A DNA stretch of 64,000 nucleotides from Sphingomonadaceae bacterium (GCA_947477745.1 CANJUF010000002.1:1-64000), one strand, 5' to 3'; positions 52,486 through 63,346 are shown, counted from the first letter of the stretch. Numbers and translations: made by a program. Notes: generated from the sequence alone by a model not told the origin.

Positions 52486-52806
52486 TTACCCTCGTTCGCC
52501 GATAGCGCTCATGCCGACGACCTGGGGGATGATGCATCCACCACGTTTTCGATTGGCTGAACTGGTCTGGTTAACAAGATCACATTGCTCGGTAATACGT
52601 TGAAGTGACACCGACGTGCGGCGACTGAAGCTTCCGAACATCTTTACAGGGCAAGCGTTGCGGCCTTCGCCGAGCGCGGACCATGTCTGGATCCCGGCAT
52701 GCAGGCGCGCACGCAGCGCGTGCCAGTCGGGATGCGCGCAGCCTGATGCTGCGCTATCGTCCGGGCTCGCGATTATCCATTCGCGGGGATCAAAGGCAAT
52801 GTTCAT
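52486..52806 (-). CDS. Small hypothetical protein directly upstream of sciP
   Basis: A 106-residue protein opening MNIAFDPREWIIASPDDSAA and containing ACPVKMFGSFSRRTSVSLQR. No domain, signal or membrane segment was recognised. Third-position GC is moderate, and the start, reading frame and 2-bp spacing to sciP support a real gene. Position suggests a cell-cycle or CtrA-linked role, but that rests only on neighbourhood. Confidence 0.6.
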   Translation of the reverse strand: MNIAFDPREWIIASPDDSAASGCAHPDWHALRARLHAGIQTWSALGEGRNACPVKMFGSFSRRTSVSLQRITEQCDLVNQTSSANRKRGGCIIPQVVGMSAIGERG

Positions 52807-52955
52807 GAAGGGGCCTATAGACCCGCTTTGGTCAAGGCGAGGTAAAGGGGCGCTTTACTCCTCGTTGATGTTGGTTAACCCCGCCTCACCCCTTGAAGTG
52901 GGTCTGGACGCACGGGTTCACGCGGGGCGGCCAAGGCTCTATAGGACCCGAGGTC

Positions 52956-54116
52956 ATGACCTCTCCCGCCTCCCTATCGGCCGCTGAACGGCCTTGCCCT
53001 GCGCAGCTTTTCCAGCTTGCCGGCCCGATCGCGGGCAAGCGGATCGTAGTCGCCATGTCGGGCGGGGTCGATAGCTCGGTGGTCGCCGCGCTCGCCGCGC
53101 AGAGCGGCGCCGAGGTGATCGGCGTGACCTTGCAGCTTTACGATTACGGCGCAGCGACGGGCCGAAAGGGGGCCTGCTGCGCGGGTGACGATATCCGCGA
53201 TGCGCGCGCAGTTGCCGACCGACTCGGCATTGCGCACTACGTCTTCGATCACGAAACCCGCTTTCGCGAAGAAGTGGTCGAGGCTTTTGCTGACGACTAC
53301 CTCGCCGGCAAGACCCCGATCCCGTGCATCCGCTGCAACATGGGTCCGAAGTTCACAGACCTGCTCGCCATGGCGCGCGAGCTTGGCGCGGACTGCCTCG
53401 CCACCGGCCACTATGTGCGCCGCGTGGCCGGTCCGAACGGCGCCGAGCTTCACCGCGCGCTCGATCCGGCGCGCGATCAAAGTTACTTTCTTTACGGCAC
53501 CAGCGAATCGCAGCTCGATTTTCTTCGCTTCCCGCTCGGCGGCCTGCCCAAAATCGAAACCCGGGCAATCGCCGATTCGTTTGGCCTCGCCGTCGCCGCC
53601 AAGCCCGACAGTCAGGACATCTGCTTCGTGCCCGATGGCGACTATGCCAGGGTGGTGAGCGCGGTCCGGCCCGAGGGCGTGCTGCCCGGCGAGATCGTTC
53701 ACGCCCAGAGCGGCGAAGTGCTGGGCGAGCATCGCGGCGTGATCCACTTTACCGTCGGCCAGCGCCGCGGGCTTGAAATCGGCGGCCAGCCCGAGCCGCT
53801 TTATGTCACCGCGATCGACGCGCCCTCGCGCCGCGTGCTGGTCGGCCCGCGCGCGATGCTGGCGGTGGCCTCGGCCCGGATCGTGGAGACCAACCGGATC
53901 GGGCCGATGCCCGGCATGCCGCTGACGGCAAAAGTGCGCTCGCTCGCCAAGCCGGTGCCGGTGAGGCTCGAAGGCGCGCTTGGCCACGGCGCGGCAGTAA
54001 CGCTGCAATTCGATCAGCCGGAATACGGCGTCGCGCCGGGGCAGGCGGCGGTGATCTATGCCGGTGAGCGCGTGGTCGGCGGCGGCTGGATCGATTCGAC
54101 GGTAAGCGCCTTCTAG
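52956..54116 (+). CDS. mnmA: tRNA-specific 2-thiouridylase
   Basis: A 386-residue enzyme that thiolates U34 of tRNAs for Lys, Glu and Gln. PP-loop motif [20 protein letters not shown] binds ATP; catalytic cysteines are in [17 protein letters not shown] and [33 protein letters not shown] is characteristic. ATG 52956 chosen; an upstream extension of 21 codons has no family counterpart. Convergent with the next gene (4-bp overlap). Confidence 0.95.
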   Translation: MTSPASLSAAERPCPAQLFQLAGPIAGKRIVVAMSGGVDSSVVAALAAQSGAEVIGVTLQLYDYGAATGRKGACCAGDDIRDARAVADRLGIAHYVFDHETRFREEVVEAFADDYLAGKTPIPCIRCNMGPKFTDLLAMARELGADCLATGHYVRRVAGPNGAELHRALDPARDQSYFLYGTSESQLDFLRFPLGGLPKIETRAIADSFGLAVAAKPDSQDICFVPDGDYARVVSAVRPEGVLPGEIVHAQSGEVLGEHRGVIHFTVGQRRGLEIGGQPEPLYVTAIDAPSRRVLVGPRAMLAVASARIVETNRIGPMPGMPLTAKVRSLAKPVPVRLEGALGHGAAVTLQFDQPEYGVAPGQAAVIYAGERVVGGGWIDSTVSAF

Positions 54117-54460
54117 TTCTCGCGCGGCGCGAACATGCAGCCCTGACCCTTGCGGTAGCGTACGGTCTCGCTTGCGACCGGGAAAACGCGCGCGGTGACG
54201 CTCTTGTCCTCCTCGTCCTCCGACAGCATGACCAGCGACATGCCGGGCATGAAATCGTCGCGGCACTGGCCAAGGTCGCGCCCGGCAACATAGCGGCACG
54301 AGCAGGCGATTCGCGCGCCGTAAGCAGCGCCGGCCCGCGCCTGGGCGGTCAGCGGGCCCCAGAACCATGCCAGCAGCGCGAGCGCAGCCAGCACGGCAAG
54401 CAGGATCAGGCGGCGCTTGCCCGAGCGACCCGAACCCCGCGCTGCAGCTGTCTGTGTCAT
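54113..54460 (-). CDS. Membrane-anchored conserved hypothetical protein
   Basis: A 115-residue protein with one N-terminal hydrophobic helix ([20 protein letters not shown]) and a short periplasmic-type domain with three cysteines ([16 protein letters not shown]). It ends [15 protein letters not shown]. No named family was recognised. Start ATG 54460; an upstream in-frame extension crosses the divergent serine-hydrolase gene and looks non-coding. The starts of these two genes are 47 bp apart. Confidence 0.65.
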   Translation of the reverse strand: MTQTAAARGSGRSGKRRLILLAVLAALALLAWFWGPLTAQARAGAAYGARIACSCRYVAGRDLGQCRDDFMPGMSLVMLSEDEEDKSVTARVFPVASETVRYRKGQGCMFAPREN

Positions 54461-54506
54461 CGCACCTGTTGCCTTCCCCGGCGTGCCCGCGCATGGACTT
54501 TGCGCC

Positions 54507-55640
54507 ATGCGAATACGCCATCTGCCCCTTATCCTGACGCTGCTCGCGCTGCCAACCCTTGCTGGATGCGGCAGCGGCAATAAGGCGCCCGACCCTCCGC
54601 CGCCGCCCAGCGCCTTGTCGCTCGCTGCGATCGTCGGCGAGCCGCCCGCCGACAAGACCAGGCTAGCGCGCAGCATCGACCGCCTGTTCGATGCAGACGC
54701 CGTGGGAGAGACGCGCGCGCTGCTCGTGCTTCATGGCGGCCGCCCGGTGGCCGAACGCTACGGCGAGGGTTACGGGGCGAAAACGCGGCACATCGGCTGG
54801 TCGATGACCAAATGCGTCACCGGCCTGATGATCGGCCTGCTGGTCAGCGACGGGCGGCTGCGCCGAGACGAATCGGCGCCGGTCGAAGCCTGGGCAAGGC
54901 CGGGCGACCCGCGCGGCGAAATCACGCTTCGCCAGCTCCTCCAGATGCGCAGCGGATTGCGCCATACCGAAAACGCCGATCCGATCTATGAAGCGGATCC
55001 TTCGCGCATGCTGTTCCTCGAGGGCCGCGATGACATGGCGCGCTATGCCGAAGCGCAGCCGCTCGAGGACGAGCCGGGGGCGCGCTTCGAGTATTCCTCG
55101 GCGTCGAGCGTGATCCTCTCGGACATTGCGGCGCGGGCATTGACCCGCAGCAAGGACCCGGCACGGCGGCGGCAGGCAGTCGCCGCCTTCCTGCGCACCC
55201 GCCTGTTCGATCCCGCCGGCATGGATTCGATGGCGCCAGAATTTGACGCCGCCGGCACCTTCATCGGATCGTCGATGCTGCACGGTACGGCGCGCGACTG
55301 GGGCAAGCTTGGCGAGTTCCTGCGCCACGGCGGATCGGTGCGGGGCGCGCAGACCATACCGCGCCGCTGGATCGAATTCATGCGCGCGCCATCGCCCAAG
55401 AACCCCGGCTTCGGCGCGCACTTGTGGCTTAACCGCCGCTATCCCGACGGCAGCGCGCAGCTGTTTCCCGACAGCGCGCCGCGATCCGCCTTCGCCTGCA
55501 TCGGTCACCTCGGCCAATATGTCATCAGCTCGCCAGAGCAAAAGCTGACCGTAGTGCGGCTGGGCCAAACGCAAAGCGAACAGCGCGATGAACTGCGCCG
55601 CAGGCTGGGCGATCTCATGGCGCTATTTCCCGCAAGCTAA
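54507..55640 (+). CDS. Serine hydrolase, beta-lactamase/penicillin-binding family lipoprotein
   Basis: A 377-residue exported protein with lipobox TLAGC (Cys21). The serine acyl-enzyme motif SMTK (Ser99) is in HIGWSMTKCVTGLMIGLLVS; the YxS motif is FEYSSASSVILSD, with Tyr as general base; and HLG near the C-terminus is the third motif. This is the class C/esterase fold; a hydrolase of beta-lactams or esters is possible, but the substrate is unknown. The 4-bp overlap with phzF is convergent. Confidence 0.87.
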   Translation: MRIRHLPLILTLLALPTLAGCGSGNKAPDPPPPPSALSLAAIVGEPPADKTRLARSIDRLFDADAVGETRALLVLHGGRPVAERYGEGYGAKTRHIGWSMTKCVTGLMIGLLVSDGRLRRDESAPVEAWARPGDPRGEITLRQLLQMRSGLRHTENADPIYEADPSRMLFLEGRDDMARYAEAQPLEDEPGARFEYSSASSVILSDIAARALTRSKDPARRRQAVAAFLRTRLFDPAGMDSMAPEFDAAGTFIGSSMLHGTARDWGKLGEFLRHGGSVRGAQTIPRRWIEFMRAPSPKNPGFGAHLWLNRRYPDGSAQLFPDSAPRSAFACIGHLGQYVISSPEQKLTVVRLGQTQSEQRDELRRRLGDLMALFPAS

Positions 55641-56434
55641 AGGAAAAATTGCCCCTCGACGACGGTAACGCAGTGGCCTTCGAGCCAGACGCGCGCGCCA
55701 TCGAGCCGGCAGGTGAGATAGCCGCCGCGCGCTGAAGCCTGATAGGCAGTGAAGCTTTCGCGGCCCAATCGGGCGGCCCAGAACGGCGCGAGCACGGCAT
55801 GCGCCGAGCCGGTGACCGCATCCTCGTCGACCCCCGAACCGGGAACGAATACGCGGCTGACCACGTCGGTTTCGCTGCCCGACGCGGTTGCGATGAAGCT
55901 GTCGAAGCCCAGACTTGCAAGCGCCCGGCAATCCGGCCGCAAGCCCGTTACATCGGCTTCGCTGGCATAGAGGAACACGTTGTAGGCATCGGGATGCCGC
56001 CAGACCTCCAGCGGCGCACCGCCGAGCGCGGCAACCGCCTCGGGATAGTCCCCCCGCTGGGCTACAATGGCTGGCAGACCGACCGCATATCCGCCCGGCG
56101 CGCGGCGCACTTCGAGCACGCCTGCCTTGCGGGTGCGGAAGCGGACATTTTGAAGCGCCGCGTCCTGCGTGAGCAGCACATGCCCCGCCGCCAGAGTTGC
56201 ATGGCCGCACAGCCTGATCTCGACCGTCGGCGTGAACCAGCGCAGCTCCCAGTCTGCCTCGCCCGACCGGTCGCGAACCAGAAAGGCGGTCTCGGCGAAA
56301 TTGTTTTCCGCGCCGATTGCCTGGAGCACCGAATCGTCCAGCCAGTCCTCCAGCAACATCACCGCCGCCTGGTTTCCGGTGAACGGCCGGTCGGCAAATG
56401 CATCGACGTGCCAGTAGGGAACCGCGAGCGCCAC
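55637..56434 (-). CDS. PhzF-family isomerase-like protein
   Basis: A 265-residue protein with the DAP-epimerase-like PhzF fold: WHVDAFADRPFTGNQAAVML at the start (the substrate-binding GNQA loop), RWFTPTVEIRLCGHATLAAG, and DAVTGSAHAVLAPFWA. In phenazine producers PhzF isomerises DHHA; most homologues have unknown substrates. GTG start at 56434. It follows the CDF transporter gene after 3 bp, last of the pdxH-CDF-phzF run. Confidence 0.88.
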   Translation of the reverse strand: MALAVPYWHVDAFADRPFTGNQAAVMLLEDWLDDSVLQAIGAENNFAETAFLVRDRSGEADWELRWFTPTVEIRLCGHATLAAGHVLLTQDAALQNVRFRTRKAGVLEVRRAPGGYAVGLPAIVAQRGDYPEAVAALGGAPLEVWRHPDAYNVFLYASEADVTGLRPDCRALASLGFDSFIATASGSETDVVSRVFVPGSGVDEDAVTGSAHAVLAPFWAARLGRESFTAYQASARGGYLTCRLDGARVWLEGHCVTVVEGQFFL

Positions 56435-56437
56435 CGC

Positions 56438-57367
56438 TCAGCCCGAGACCGGCGATCCCGGCAACACATCGCGCGCGGCGATCCCGACCTCGTCGACAAG
56501 ACCCTCGGGATCGGGATGGATCAGGATCTCGACATCGGGAAACTCGGCGTGCAGGCGCCGCTCGATGTCGTCCATCACTTTGTGGGCCTCGCGCACGGTC
56601 ATCGACGGATCGATCCAGACGTGGAACTGGACGAAATCGCGGTTGCCCGAAGTGCGCGTGCGCAGATCGTGCACGCCGCGCAGGTCCGGCTGGCGCGCCA
56701 TAACTTCGAGGAAGCGCTCGCGCTTGTTGGCCGGCCACTCATGGTCCATCAATTGCTGGATCGCCTTTTGCGAGGCCTGCCACGCATTCCAGCCCAGCCA
56801 GCCTGCGATCAGCAGGCCGAACAGCGGATCGGCCCCTGCCACGCCGCTATATTGATCGAGCACGAGCGCGGCGATTACGGCCATGTTGAGCAGCAAGTCG
56901 GACTGGTAATGGACGTGATCGGTCTCGATCGCGATGCTGGCGGTTCTGGCGATGACGTAACGCTGCCAGGCGAGCAGGGCGAAGGTCGCGGCGATGGCGA
57001 CCAGCGATACGCCGATGCCTTCGGCGGCAGCCTCGGTGCGCGAACCGGCCATGAACTGTTCGACACTGCGCGCGGCGATGGCCAGCGCGGAGATCGAGAT
57101 CAGCACGACCTGGAACATTGCGGCAATCGCCTCGGCCTTGCCATGCCCGAAGCGGTGCCGTTCATCGTCGGGCTGCGAGGCGACCCAGACCCCGGCGAGC
57201 GTCGCCAGGCTGGCGACCAGATCCAGCAGCGTATCGGCAAGACTTCCGACCATTGCGGTCGAGCCGGTGCGCCAGGCCGCCCAGCCTTTCAGCGCAAGCA
57301 GGAACACCGCCATGGCAATGCTGGCAAGCGCGGCGCTGCGGCGCAGGCTCTGCTGGTCGAGGCTCAT
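56438..57367 (-). CDS. Cation diffusion facilitator (FieF-like)
   Basis: A 309-residue inner-membrane metal exporter. The metal-site residues are ADTLLD in the second helix (Asp-x3-Asp) and [11 protein letters not shown] in the fifth (His-x3-Asp), the FieF Zn/Fe/Cd type. A C-terminal cytoplasmic domain ([32 protein letters not shown]) completes it. The start overlaps the pdxH stop (ATGA); phzF follows. The metal preference is not certain. Confidence 0.92.
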   Translation of the reverse strand: MSLDQQSLRRSAALASIAMAVFLLALKGWAAWRTGSTAMVGSLADTLLDLVASLATLAGVWVASQPDDERHRFGHGKAEAIAAMFQVVLISISALAIAARSVEQFMAGSRTEAAAEGIGVSLVAIAATFALLAWQRYVIARTASIAIETDHVHYQSDLLLNMAVIAALVLDQYSGVAGADPLFGLLIAGWLGWNAWQASQKAIQQLMDHEWPANKRERFLEVMARQPDLRGVHDLRTRTSGNRDFVQFHVWIDPSMTVREAHKVMDDIERRLHAEFPDVEILIHPDPEGLVDEVGIAARDVLPGSPVSG

Positions 57368-57972
57368 GGATAGAGCTGCGTGCTGGACCAGCCCGCATCG
57401 CTTTTTTCGAAACGATGCCGCTCGTGCAGCCGGTGGGGGCGATCAAGCCAGAACTCGATTGCCGTGGGCGCAAGGCGAAAGCCGGTCCAGTGCGGCGGAC
57501 GCTCGACCGGCCCGCCAGCAAACCGCGCCTCGGCCGCTTCGTGGCGGGCGATGAATGTCCCCCTCTCATTGAGCGGAGCCGACTGGTCCGAGGCGACCGC
57601 GCCGAGCTGCGAATCGCGGGTGCGGCTGGCGAAATAGGCGTCGGCTTCTGCATCGTCGACCTGGCTCAGCGGGCCTTCGATGCGCACTTGCCTGCGGAGG
57701 CTTTTCCAGTGAAACAGCAGCGCGGCCTGGGGATTGGCGGCGATCTCGCGCCCCTTGCGGCTGCGGGCATTGGTGTAGAATACGAAGCCGTCGGGGCCGT
57801 GGCCCTTGAGCAGCACCATGCGCACCGAGGGCGCTGCATCGGCAGTCGCCGTCGCCAGCGCCATGGCGTTGGCGTCGTTCGGTTCGCTCGCCCATGCCTC
57901 GGCGAACCAGCGTTCGAACACCGCCAGGGGATCCCCGTCATGGATCAGCTCGATCTGGTCAGATTGCAGCAC
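57364..57972 (-). CDS. pdxH: Pyridoxamine 5'-phosphate oxidase
   Basis: A 202-residue FMN enzyme making pyridoxal 5'-phosphate. Motifs [40 protein letters not shown] and [16 protein letters not shown], then the C-terminal [17 protein letters not shown] are diagnostic. GTG 57972 ([17 protein letters not shown]) chosen because GGAAAG sits about 9 bases upstream and the length suits the family; a longer frame upstream lacks homology. It leads the pdxH-CDF-phzF operon. Confidence 0.93.
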   Translation of the reverse strand: MLQSDQIELIHDGDPLAVFERWFAEAWASEPNDANAMALATATADAAPSVRMVLLKGHGPDGFVFYTNARSRKGREIAANPQAALLFHWKSLRRQVRIEGPLSQVDDAEADAYFASRTRDSQLGAVASDQSAPLNERGTFIARHEAAEARFAGGPVERPPHWTGFRLAPTAIEFWLDRPHRLHERHRFEKSDAGWSSTQLYP

Positions 57973-58149
57973 TATAAGTGTCTTTCCGGCCGGTCGGCCA
58001 AGTTCGCCTTGCGCACACGCCGAACCGGATTTTCGGTTTTCGCGCAACCCCCTTTGGCGGTCGCTGCCTTGCAAGCACATTGATCCAAGGCAATTTCCCG
58101 GACGAGGTGCGTCTTGTCCTAACGTATGCAAGCTCCTAGCTACCGCAAC

Positions 58150-59085
58150 ATGGCCAAAGATCCATATTCCATTCTGGGGGTTGCGCGCGGGGCGAGCGAG
58201 AAGGACATCAAATCGGCCTATCGCAAGCTCGCCAAGGAGCTTCATCCCGACGCAAACAAGGACAATCCCAAGGCGACCGACCGCTTCAGCGAGGTGACGC
58301 ACGCCTATGACCTGTTGTCCGACAAGGAAAAGCGCGCCCAGTTCGACCGCGGCGAGATCGACATCGACGGCAATCCGGCGGGCGGCTTCGGCTATGGCGG
58401 CGGTCCGGGCGGCGCGCGCGGCGGTTTCCGTTCAGACGGTTTCGGCGGGGGCGAGGCGGTCGATCTCGGCGATATCTTCGAAGGCCTGTTCGGCGGACGC
58501 GCCGGGATGGGCGGAATGGGCGGCGCGCGCGGCGGTCCGCGTGGGGCCCGCCCGCAAGCCGCGCCCAAGGGCGCAAGCGTTCAATATCGTCTCAAGGTTT
58601 CGCTGACTGACGCGGCCGCGCTGGCCGACCAGCGCATCACCCTGTCTGACGGCAAGACCATCGACCTCAAGCTGCCGAAAGGAGTTGAGGACGGCACCCA
58701 GATGCGCCTTCCCGGCAAGGGCGAGCCGGGCCCGGGCGGGCCGGGCGATGCCTTGGTCACGATCCAGATTGCCGCGCATCCGTTCTTCTCGCGGCAAGGC
58801 GACGACCTGCGGATCGAATTGCCGGTCACGCTCGACGAGGCGCTGCACGGCGCCAAGGTCAAGGTGCCGACAGCCGAAGGCGCGGTCATGCTGTCGGTTC
58901 CAGCCGGGAGCAGTTCGGGCAAGGTGCTGCGGCTCAAGGGCAAGGGCTTCACGCGCAAGGACGGAACACGGGGCGACCAGTTGGTGACCGTGGCCATCAT
59001 GCTTCCCGAAAACGACGCCGATCTTGCCGCCCGGCTCGAAGGCTGGCGCGATACGCGCGCGGTTCGCGCGAAGTTCGGCGTCTGA
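58150..59085 (+). CDS. DnaJ-family co-chaperone (CbpA/DnaJ C-terminal type, no zinc domain)
   Basis: A 311-residue protein. J domain at residues 1-65 with HPD in [12 protein letters not shown] and the [20 protein letters not shown] start; a Gly-rich linker ([16 protein letters not shown]); then two C-terminal substrate-binding domains ([36 protein letters not shown]). The CxxCxGxG zinc domain is absent, so it is of CbpA/type II. ATG 58150 chosen over 58126. brkB follows 4 bp later. Confidence 0.9.
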   Translation: MAKDPYSILGVARGASEKDIKSAYRKLAKELHPDANKDNPKATDRFSEVTHAYDLLSDKEKRAQFDRGEIDIDGNPAGGFGYGGGPGGARGGFRSDGFGGGEAVDLGDIFEGLFGGRAGMGGMGGARGGPRGARPQAAPKGASVQYRLKVSLTDAAALADQRITLSDGKTIDLKLPKGVEDGTQMRLPGKGEPGPGGPGDALVTIQIAAHPFFSRQGDDLRIELPVTLDEALHGAKVKVPTAEGAVMLSVPAGSSSGKVLRLKGKGFTRKDGTRGDQLVTVAIMLPENDADLAARLEGWRDTRAVRAKFGV

Positions 59086-59089
59086 AGCC

Positions 59090-60109
59090 GTGCCCGATGC
59101 CGACAGCGGCCCGAAGCCCGACGCTGTAGCAGGCGAAGGCGAAGAGGCTCCCGGCGGCATCCCAGACCTGTCCCCCGAGGCGCGGCGGCGCCGGGCGCGA
59201 TCGGTTCGCGGCAGGATCGAAAACGAGATCATGCGCAAGGCGGGGCCGGGCACGCGGGCTTTCATGATCGCCAAGCGCATCTGGTCAGGCGTATATAATG
59301 ACGGTTTCGTCCATGCCGGCAATTTCGCCTACATGGCGCTGCTTTCGTTGTTTCCGTTCTTCATCGCGGCGGCGGCGATCGTCTCAATCATGGGCGAGCA
59401 AAGCCAGCGCGAAGAACTGATCGACGCGATTCTGATCGCGCTCCCCAAGGCGGTCGGCACGGTCGTGGGTCCGGTGGCGCGCGATGTCGTCGCCGCGCGC
59501 GAAGGCTGGCTGCTGTGGATTGGCGGCGCGTTCGGGCTGTGGACCGCGAGCAGCCTGATCGAGACCGTCCGCGACATCCTCCACCGGTCTTATGGCACGG
59601 TGCCGGCAAGGGCGTTCTGGCAATACCGGATTGATTCGATCGGAGTGATCTTCGTCTCGGTGATCCTGCTGATGCTCGCGCTTGGCGCGCAGTTCGCGAT
59701 CACTGCAGCCGAGCATTTTCTCTACGCCTTCTTCCCCCGGCTCGACGGCGTGCTGAACGGCCTGTTCGTCAGCCGGCTGGTTTCGGCCGGCGTGCTGTTC
59801 CTGGCGATGCTTGCGCTGTTCCGCGCATTGACCCCCGGGCGCTACCAGGGGAAGGGCTGTCCCAAATGGCCGGGGCCGCTGTTCATCGCCGCGTGGTGGA
59901 CCGTGCTTATCGAGGCGCTGCCCTTTGTGCTTGCCCGCTTCTTCAGTTACGACTTGACCTACGGAAGCCTGGCGGGCGTGATGATCGCGCTTTTCTTTTT
60001 CTGGCTGGTGGGCTTTGGAGTTGTCGTCGGCGCTGCGCTGAATGCTGCCCTTGCAGTCGTGCCCGGTGAACAGGTGCGGGCCGAAGAGCAGGGCGACGGC
60101 GAACAATGA
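59090..60109 (+). CDS. YihY/BrkB-family inner-membrane protein
   Basis: A 339-residue protein with six hydrophobic segments and the BrkB motif AYMALLSLFPFFIAAAAIVS, plus FGLWTASSLIETVRDILH and LIEALPFVLARFFSYDLTYG. Often annotated as ribonuclease BN, an assignment now considered wrong; the true role is unknown. GTG 59090 start lies 4 bp after the dnaJ-type gene. Basic N-terminal cytoplasmic extension of about 55 residues. fabI follows after 20 bp. Confidence 0.87.
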   Translation: MPDADSGPKPDAVAGEGEEAPGGIPDLSPEARRRRARSVRGRIENEIMRKAGPGTRAFMIAKRIWSGVYNDGFVHAGNFAYMALLSLFPFFIAAAAIVSIMGEQSQREELIDAILIALPKAVGTVVGPVARDVVAAREGWLLWIGGAFGLWTASSLIETVRDILHRSYGTVPARAFWQYRIDSIGVIFVSVILLMLALGAQFAITAAEHFLYAFFPRLDGVLNGLFVSRLVSAGVLFLAMLALFRALTPGRYQGKGCPKWPGPLFIAAWWTVLIEALPFVLARFFSYDLTYGSLAGVMIALFFFWLVGFGVVVGAALNAALAVVPGEQVRAEEQGDGEQ

Positions 60110-60129
60110 ACGTAGATGGGTAGGTGCGA

Positions 60130-60933
60130 ATGAGCGGAGTGATGAAAGGCAAGCGGGGTCTCGTGATGGGCCTAGCCAATGACAAGTCGCTTGCCTGGGG
60201 CATTGCCCGGAAATTGCACGAGCACGGGGCCGAGCTGGCCTTCTCCTATCAGGGCGAGGCGCTGGAAAAGCGGGTGAGGCCGCTGGCCGAAAGCCTCGGC
60301 AGCGACTTCCTGATCGAATGCGACGTGGCCGACATGGCCGCGCTCGACACCGCTTTCGCGACCCTGGCCGCGACCTGGCCGACGATCGACTTCATCGTCC
60401 ACGCCATCGGCTTTTCCGACAAGAACGAGCTGCGCGGCCGGTTCGTCGACACCAGCCTCGAAAATTTCCTCACGACCATGAACATCTCGGCCTACAGCTT
60501 GGTCGCGGTGGCGCAGCGCGCGGCGCGGATGATGGGCCCGGGCGGCTCGATCCTGACGCTCACCTATTACGGTGCCGAGAAGGTCGTGCCGCATTACAAC
60601 GTGATGGGAGTCGCCAAGGCCGCGCTCGAATCGAGCGTGCGCTACCTCGCGAACGATCTCGGCCCCGACGGGATCAGGGTCAACGGCTTGTCCGCCGGGC
60701 CGATCAAGACGCTGGCGGCGAGCGGGATCGGCGATTTCCGCTATATCCTGCGCTGGAACGAGCTCAACGCGCCGCTCAGGCGCAACGTGACGATCGACGA
60801 TGTCGGCGGCAGCGGGCTTTATCTATTGTCCGACCTTGCCTCCGGCGTGACGGGAGAGATCCTCCACGTCGACGCCGGATACCACGTTGTGGGCATGAAG
60901 CAGGAAGACGCGCCCGACATTGCGCTGGGTTAA
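60130..60933 (+). CDS. fabI: Enoyl-[acyl-carrier-protein] reductase (NADH)
   Basis: A 267-residue enzyme for the last reduction of fatty-acid elongation, the triclosan target. N-terminal GLVMGLANDKSLAWGIARKL, catalytic Tyr and Lys in PHYNVMGVAKAALESSVRYL, and VRVNGLSAGPIKTLAASGI-type substrate loop (GIRVNGLSAGPIKTLAASGI) are typical. ATG 60130 preferred to GTG 60124. It is the last gene of the dnaJ-brkB-fabI run and convergent with the next SDR gene. Confidence 0.95.
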   Translation: MSGVMKGKRGLVMGLANDKSLAWGIARKLHEHGAELAFSYQGEALEKRVRPLAESLGSDFLIECDVADMAALDTAFATLAATWPTIDFIVHAIGFSDKNELRGRFVDTSLENFLTTMNISAYSLVAVAQRAARMMGPGGSILTLTYYGAEKVVPHYNVMGVAKAALESSVRYLANDLGPDGIRVNGLSAGPIKTLAASGIGDFRYILRWNELNAPLRRNVTIDDVGGSGLYLLSDLASGVTGEILHVDAGYHVVGMKQEDAPDIALG

Positions 60934-60939
60934 TTCAGG

Positions 60940-61731
60940 CTACTTCCCCGCCGAAACCCCGCCGTCGACCGGCACATTGATGCCGGTGATATTCTTCGCC
61001 AGGTCCGATGCGAGGAACAGCGCCACCTGCGCCGGCTCCGACGGATCGAGAATGCGGCCCAGCGGCTGCAGCGAGGCCATCGAATCGAGTGCGGCCTGCG
61101 GCAGCTCGACGCCGAGGCCGCCGATCCCGAAATTGGTGACCATCGATCCGGGACACACATTGTTGACGCGGATGTCTTCCGGGCCAAGTTCGAACGCCAG
61201 CCTGCGCGCGAGGTTGACCACCGCGCCCTTGGTCGCCCCGTAAAGCGCGCCGCCCCAACCGATCATCCCGGCAACCGAGGCGGTGTTGACGATCACCCCG
61301 CCGCCGCCCTGCGCGCGGAACTGCAGGATCGCGGCCTGGCAGCCATAAAGCACGCCCTTGACGTTGATCGCCAGCAAGCGGTCGATGTCCTCTTCGCTCG
61401 CCTCGACGAAAGTCTTCATCGCGCCCTGGGGCGTCATCGGCGAGGCGACCCCGGCATTGTTGTAGATAATGTCGAGCCGCCCGTAAGCCGAAACCGCCTT
61501 GGCGACGGCGGCATCGATATCGGCGCGCTTGGTGACATCGCAGTGCACCGCCTCGGCCTCGCTGCCGGCAGCGCGGATCTGCGCTGCGACTTCCTCGTTC
61601 CAGTCGTCGCGGACGTCTGCGCAGACCACCTTGGCCCCGTTTTCAGCAAACAGCAGCGCCGCTGCCTTGCCTACGCCCGATCCTGACCCGGTTATGACGG
61701 CGCTCTTGCCGTCCAGAAGACGCGTGTTCAT
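60940..61731 (-). CDS. SDR family oxidoreductase
   Basis: A 263-residue short-chain dehydrogenase with VITGSGSGVGKAAALLFAEN, DIIYNNAGVASPMTPQGAM and catalytic YGATKGAVVNLARRLAFEL. Complete and well conserved; substrate unknown. ATG 61731 follows GGGAGAGAGGA. Upstream lies a scar of an integrative element. Confidence 0.88.
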   Translation of the reverse strand: MNTRLLDGKSAVITGSGSGVGKAAALLFAENGAKVVCADVRDDWNEEVAAQIRAAGSEAEAVHCDVTKRADIDAAVAKAVSAYGRLDIIYNNAGVASPMTPQGAMKTFVEASEEDIDRLLAINVKGVLYGCQAAILQFRAQGGGGVIVNTASVAGMIGWGGALYGATKGAVVNLARRLAFELGPEDIRVNNVCPGSMVTNFGIGGLGVELPQAALDSMASLQPLGRILDPSEPAQVALFLASDLAKNITGINVPVDGGVSAGK

Positions 61732-61752
61732 TCCTCTCTCCCGTGAATGCTG

Positions 61753-62167
61753 TTTTCAGGCGCAGACCATTGCCGGGATTCGCCCGGACCGCAATCCGCA
61801 AAGGAGGAGGAACCCCTTTGCGAAGCGTCGCGATTTCGTCAGGGGTCCAGTTGGCCGGGTTGTCGGCGGGCCTATCGTCATCCCTCTCCGCAATTTTGGC
61901 ATCCAAAGCCGCAATCTGGCGAGCAAGATCGGCCCGTTCCTCAATGTTCCGGCGATACTTGGGGGAGCCGGAGAGGAACTTGCGCCCCTTTTCCTCCAAC
62001 CCTTCCAGCATCCCCGCCAGCAAATCGCGCTCGATGTCGAGTTTGCCATAGGGTCTGGCGGTGTCGCATGTGATGGGCGCGGAAGCGGGCGGGGGCACGT
62101 CAACAACCGGCGTCATCGGCAACTTCGCTGCTGCGAGCTTGCGAAGAATAGGCGATGCTTTTGGCAA
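61753..62167 (-). pseudogene. Uncharacterised coiled-coil-like ORF remnant next to the recombinase
   Basis: The minus frame is open from upstream of 62167 (the first start is TTG at 62167) and has mild coding bias. It reads PKASPILRKLAAAKLPMTPV near the start and IEERADLARQIAALDAKIAE in a helical segment. I do not recognise it. Both ends look cut: the frame runs on upstream into sequence antisense to the recombinase, and downstream into the SDR start region. Probably a cargo gene remnant of the integrative element; it could be a chance frame. Confidence 0.3.
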
Positions 62168-62169
62168 CT

Positions 62170-62733
<564 letters not shown>

Positions 62734-62867
62734 CCTGAGCCTGTTGGGCAGGCGTGCGGTTAGCAGAGCATATCCGCGCTTACCAGCCCATATTGGCACG
62801 CGCGCTGGCTTGCCGCGCCGCTTCTGGGTTAGCGATTTGGCAAGACCGCCCTGCTATCGCCTGCGCA

Positions 62868-63296
62868 ATGGACGCCAATTCCTCCAGCGAACGACCTGCT
62901 CCAAGCGGCGGAGCTTTTACCGGCTCGGGCCGCGCGCGCTTCGGTCAGGGCGCCGCCAATGCGCTGTCGATGAAGTGGGCGGCGCTGCACGATGCCGCCG
63001 CGACCGTCGCGCTTATCGCCGGGATCGAGGCCCAAGCCATGACTCAAGAGGTCAGGGCTTTCCCGGTTACGCTGCGCGACGCGCCAGCCGCCGCGCGCGA
63101 ACTGGCCGAGAACGGCGTGGCCGATATTGCCGCAGTCATGGAGCCTGGGCTTTCGGCACTGATTGCTGCTCACGCGCGGGGCGCAAGCCCGCATGCCGCC
63201 GCCGCCGCGCTTTGGGAGGAATTCCTGTCCACGCGCGACGCGCTGATGGCACTGGCGGCAAGCCGGATACCGCCGGCGAAGCTGCGCAGCACCTGA
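62868..63296 (+). CDS. Conserved hypothetical protein
   Basis: A 142-residue soluble, alanine-rich helical protein: RFGQGAANALSMKWAALHDA, TQEVRAFPVTLRDAPAAARE, and a C-terminal ALWEEFLSTRDALMALAASR. No domain was recognised. ATG 62868 selected; a longer frame back to 62754 reads through low-similarity sequence. It is 51 bp upstream of mmcB on the same strand, so the two may be co-transcribed. Confidence 0.65.
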   Translation: MDANSSSERPAPSGGAFTGSGRARFGQGAANALSMKWAALHDAAATVALIAGIEAQAMTQEVRAFPVTLRDAPAAARELAENGVADIAAVMEPGLSALIAAHARGASPHAAAAALWEEFLSTRDALMALAASRIPPAKLRST

Positions 63297-63346
63297 CCTG
63301 ATCGCCGCCCCTTCACAAGTTCTTCATATGTTCCTAGACGGGGCGC

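Noticed and set aside
52864-52878. Possible CtrA site (TTAACCAACATCAAC, minus strand) upstream of the sciP pair
   Set aside because: The first half-site is good but the second matches poorly and the expected TTAA-N7-TTAAC pattern is not met.
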